A stretch of DNA of 8,042 nucleotides from the NCBI GenBank assembly GCA_016194835.1, contig JACQAU010000313.1, forward strand, positions 1-8,042, given 5' to 3'. Shown here one piece after another: positions 5,545-8,042 of this stretch. Every line of letters starts with the position of its first letter. The stretch's first letter is position 1. Both the position numbers and the translations under genes were made by a program. This stretch comes from Deltaproteobacteria bacterium (GTDB taxonomy: Bacteria; Bdellovibrionota; UBA1018). The notes under the pieces are model-generated. The model did no database searches and was not told the DNA's origin. It worked only from the letters and a program-made list of their open reading frames with translations.

Positions 5545-8042
5545 ATGTCAGAAACTCAAGACGACAATTCGGTTTTAAATATCCTTAATAAGGGTAGTAA
5601 TAAGGATGGTATAGCCAGACGTGATTTTTTAACCATTATGGGAGCTTCGATGGCTCTAGCTGGTATTTCTTGTGTACGTCGCCCAGTTCATAAAATTATT
5701 CCATATGTGATTCAACCAGAAGAAATTATTCCTGGCGTAGCCAATTGGTATGCTTCGACTCATCCGGCAACTGGTGTCGGTATTTTAATAAAAACCAGGG
5801 AAGGTCGCCCTGTTAAACTCGAAGGCAACTCTCTTCACCCCCTCTCTTTAGGCGCACTCAGCGCTAATATCCAAGCTTCTGTTCTAGATCTGTATGACCC
5901 TGATCGCCTCAAAACACCTCTCATCATAAATAGTAAAACAAGAGAAAAAGAAATAACAAGCTGGGATACAATAGACGCTCTTGTGACGGAAAAATTAAAA
6001 ATTCAAAAACCAGATAGAATAAGGATTTTATCTCAAACCCTCTCTGGTGACACCACTACTAGATTAGTGCATGAATTTTTAAATACGTTCAGATGTAACG
6101 AGAACTCTCATGTCCAATACCACCCTCTTTATCCAGAAGAAATTGTACAGGCTCAAGAATTATCTTATGGAACGCGTATTTTTCCCAAATATGATTTTTC
6201 AAAAGCAGAACTTGTTATTTCACTAGGTGCTGATTTCTTGGCAACTTGGGGTTACTCCCTTGAACAAGCAAATGCATGGTCACAGAGACGAAAATTAAAT
6301 AGTAACAACCACACTCATGCAACTTTATCTAAATTAATTTGTTTCGAATCTCACTTTTCCCTGACAGGTGCCAACGCCGATGAGCGCTTTTGTATCCGCC
6401 CAGGTGATGAACTCAAAATCGCTTTGGCTTTGGCTTATGAAATTGTTTTTAACTTTAGTCAAAAATATTTGCATGATCAAACTGTGATTTCTGCTTTGCA
6501 AGCCTATATGCCAGAGCTTGTTACACAACAAACTGGATTGCCTCTAGGAGAAATAAAAAAACTAGCTAAACTACTTTGGAATCTTAGAGGTCAAAGTTTA
6601 ATCGTAGGTGGAGGCATTGCCTCTAAAACTTCTTCTGACTTAGCACTACAGATAGCCATTAATTTTCTTAACTCAGTTTTAGAAAATGAAAGCGTTACAG
6701 TTGATGGAACCATGAATCCAAAATTAGTTTTAGATCATGGATATTCTCAATTTTATAAACTTATCTCAGATATAAAATCTGGAAAAGTTGATCTTCTTAT
6801 TTTGGCACACGCAAACATACTCTATCAGTTACCAGCATTAGAGCTAGAACAAATATTAAAACAAGTACCCACAGTGATTTCAGTGACGGATCGTGAAGAT
6901 GAAACCTCGCGGGTTGCAGATTTTATTTTACCAGATCACCATTATTTAGAAAACTGGGGGGATCATCATCCAACTCAAGAAATTTATAGTTTACAGCAAC
7001 CAGCAATTGCTCCATTACATACTACGCGTTCGTTTCAAGATTCACTTTTGGTTTGGACAAAAAAAGCAGGATTACGGGCTCACGGTCTTTTAGCTAGGCA
7101 GTTACCATCTTGGTATGAATATTTAAAAACAAACTGGCAAGAGAACATTTACAAAACCCATCATATTGCAGGTTCTTTTGATTTATTTTGGGAAAATATA
7201 TTAAAAGACGGTTATTATAGAGTGCATTCGAAACATGCCATCACACCTAGAGTATTTCAAACATCCAGTCTAGATCATATTCGAGTTACACAACCCATAA
7301 ACGAAGGCAATATACAACTTGTGCTTTATGCAAAACTCGCTATGGGAGATGGCTCTCAAGCCAATAACGCCTGGCTGCAAGAAATGCCAGATCCTATTTC
7401 GACAGTCACATGGGATAATTATCTAAATATTTCGCCTGTTTTAGCCAAAAACCTACAAATTGGTAAAAATGACGTAGTCGAATTAAAACAAGGCACTCAC
7501 GCCGTTCATGTGCCAGTAATTATTCAAGCAGGAATGCACCCTTCAGTTGTAAGTTTAGCGGTTGGTTACGGAAGAACAGCGGTAGGCAAAGTTGGAAATA
7601 ACGTAGGTGTCAATGCATTTTCTTTTGTACAAGCACCTGTAGAAGTCCGTAAGACCGGAAAATTTTATAAACTAGCAGAAACCCAGTGGCACCATGTAAC
7701 TGAAAATAGACCTATTATTAATGATATATCACTAAATGAATTTCGCAAAAATGCTAGCGCCTCTAATCACACAAACCCACATTTGAGGATGGAGAAAGTC
7801 CAGACTATTTGGCCAGAACATGAGTACAAAGGATCGCGTTGGGCTATGGCAATTGATTTGAATTCTTGCATCGGTTGTGGCGCTTGTGTCATTGGATGCC
7901 AGGCAGAAAATAATATCCCAGTTGTTGGAAGAGACAATGTTCGAGTAAGTCGCGAGATGCATTGGATCCGAATTGATCGCTATTATTCTGGAGATCAGAA
8001 TAACCCGGATGTGATTTTTCAACCCATGCTCTGTCAACACTG
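5545..8042 (+). CDS. actB: Alternative Complex III subunit B, Tat-exported molybdopterin-oxidoreductase-like / Fe-S protein (3' truncated)
   Basis: The frame is open from the ATG at 5545 (AAAGGGA upstream) to the window edge, giving 832 codons with no stop; the C-terminus lies outside. A twin-arginine signal starts at ARRDFL (Arg25-Arg26), followed by a hydrophobic stretch and the family hallmark C43VRRPVHKIIPYV. This is the extended Tat-type leader of ActB-like proteins. Residues about 50-700 form a molybdopterin-oxidoreductase-like domain with typical ActB segments: ADFILPDHHYLENWGD with YSLQQPAI nearby (about 456-490), and a GYGRTAVG...VGVNAF block (about 674-693). It lacks both the N-terminal CxxC-type [4Fe-4S] motif and an obvious Mo-ligating Cys/Ser site, so it should be cofactor-free. 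The second domain (PsrB-like) opens with C775-x2-C778-x2-C781-x3-C785 (7867-7899). A second cluster begins at C830QH, where the window ends. ActB carries Fe-S clusters that pass electrons within the complex on the outer face of the inner membrane. Confidence 0.93.
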   Translation, partial: MSETQDDNSVLNILNKGSNKDGIARRDFLTIMGASMALAGISCVRRPVHKIIPYVIQPEEIIPGVANWYASTHPATGVGILIKTREGRPVKLEGNSLHPLSLGALSANIQASVLDLYDPDRLKTPLIINSKTREKEITSWDTIDALVTEKLKIQKPDRIRILSQTLSGDTTTRLVHEFLNTFRCNENSHVQYHPLYPEEIVQAQELSYGTRIFPKYDFSKAELVISLGADFLATWGYSLEQANAWSQRRKLNSNNHTHATLSKLICFESHFSLTGANADERFCIRPGDELKIALALAYEIVFNFSQKYLHDQTVISALQAYMPELVTQQTGLPLGEIKKLAKLLWNLRGQSLIVGGGIASKTSSDLALQIAINFLNSVLENESVTVDGTMNPKLVLDHGYSQFYKLISDIKSGKVDLLILAHANILYQLPALELEQILKQVPTVISVTDREDETSRVADFILPDHHYLENWGDHHPTQEIYSLQQPAIAPLHTTRSFQDSLLVWTKKAGLRAHGLLARQLPSWYEYLKTNWQENIYKTHHIAGSFDLFWENILKDGYYRVHSKHAITPRVFQTSSLDHIRVTQPINEGNIQLVLYAKLAMGDGSQANNAWLQEMPDPISTVTWDNYLNISPVLAKNLQIGKNDVVELKQGTHAVHVPVIIQAGMHPSVVSLAVGYGRTAVGKVGNNVGVNAFSFVQAPVEVRKTGKFYKLAETQWHHVTENRPIINDISLNEFRKNASASNHTNPHLRMEKVQTIWPEHEYKGSRWAMAIDLNSCIGCGACVIGCQAENNIPVVGRDNVRVSREMHWIRIDRYYSGDQNNPDVIFQPMLCQH

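Noticed and set aside
7732..8040. Minus-strand frame opposite the Fe-S domain of actB
   Set aside because: It overlaps the CxxCxxCxxxC coding region of actB, which is firmly supported. No independent evidence exists for the antisense frame.
5545..8042. Annotation as an active molybdenum oxidoreductase (formate dehydrogenase or nitrate reductase type)
   Set aside because: The cofactor-binding cysteines are missing, and the leader, YSLQQPAI segment and pentaheme neighbour identify it as ActB.

Overview
The window is AT-rich bacterial DNA from a Gram-negative organism. This is suggested by lipoprotein and Sec signal sequences, a Tat signal, and the start of a membrane-bound Alternative Complex III (ACIII) respiratory operon. 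The mix of ACIII with secreted, lipid-anchored hydrolases and a low-GC codon style would fit a Bdellovibrionota or other former deltaproteobacterial lineage. That placement is inference only, since the window holds no rRNA or other phylogenetic marker.

Layout. The left half (6-4641) lies entirely on the minus strand and reads right to left. First is a secreted phospholipase D (PLD)-superfamily gene, broken in this sequence by a one-base frameshift near 4054-4058. It is followed 11 bp later by a cytoplasmic coiled-coil protein of unknown role. After a 140-bp gap with a candidate promoter comes a large lipoprotein with an HELGH zinc-metallopeptidase motif, and then, only 13 bp on, a small membrane-anchored protein with a probable beta-rich periplasmic domain. 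The right half (4947-8042) lies on the plus strand and is the beginning of the ACIII operon: actA (pentaheme cytochrome c) and actB (Tat-exported, molybdopterin-oxidoreductase-like plus Fe-S protein). The window edge cuts actB within its Fe-S domain. A 305-bp divergent intergenic region (4642-4946) separates the two halves.

How the genes work together. ActA and ActB are the heme and iron-sulfur modules of a quinol-oxidising complex that replaces cytochrome bc1 in some bacteria. The NrfD-like membrane subunits (ActC, ActF), ActD and ActE would be expected just past the right edge. The minus-strand genes form two probable transcription units, PLD + coiled coil and metallopeptidase lipoprotein + anchored partner. 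Three of the four encode products for the cell envelope. No function is known for the coiled-coil protein or the small anchored protein.

Main points for a second look: the split PLD gene, whose two halves each carry one HKD motif; the orphan coiled-coil gene tied to it; the metallopeptidase/anchored-protein pair; the unusual cofactor-free first domain of ActB; and a perfect 10-bp tandem repeat at the probable 5' end of the PLD transcript. No RNA genes, mobile elements or CRISPR arrays were seen.
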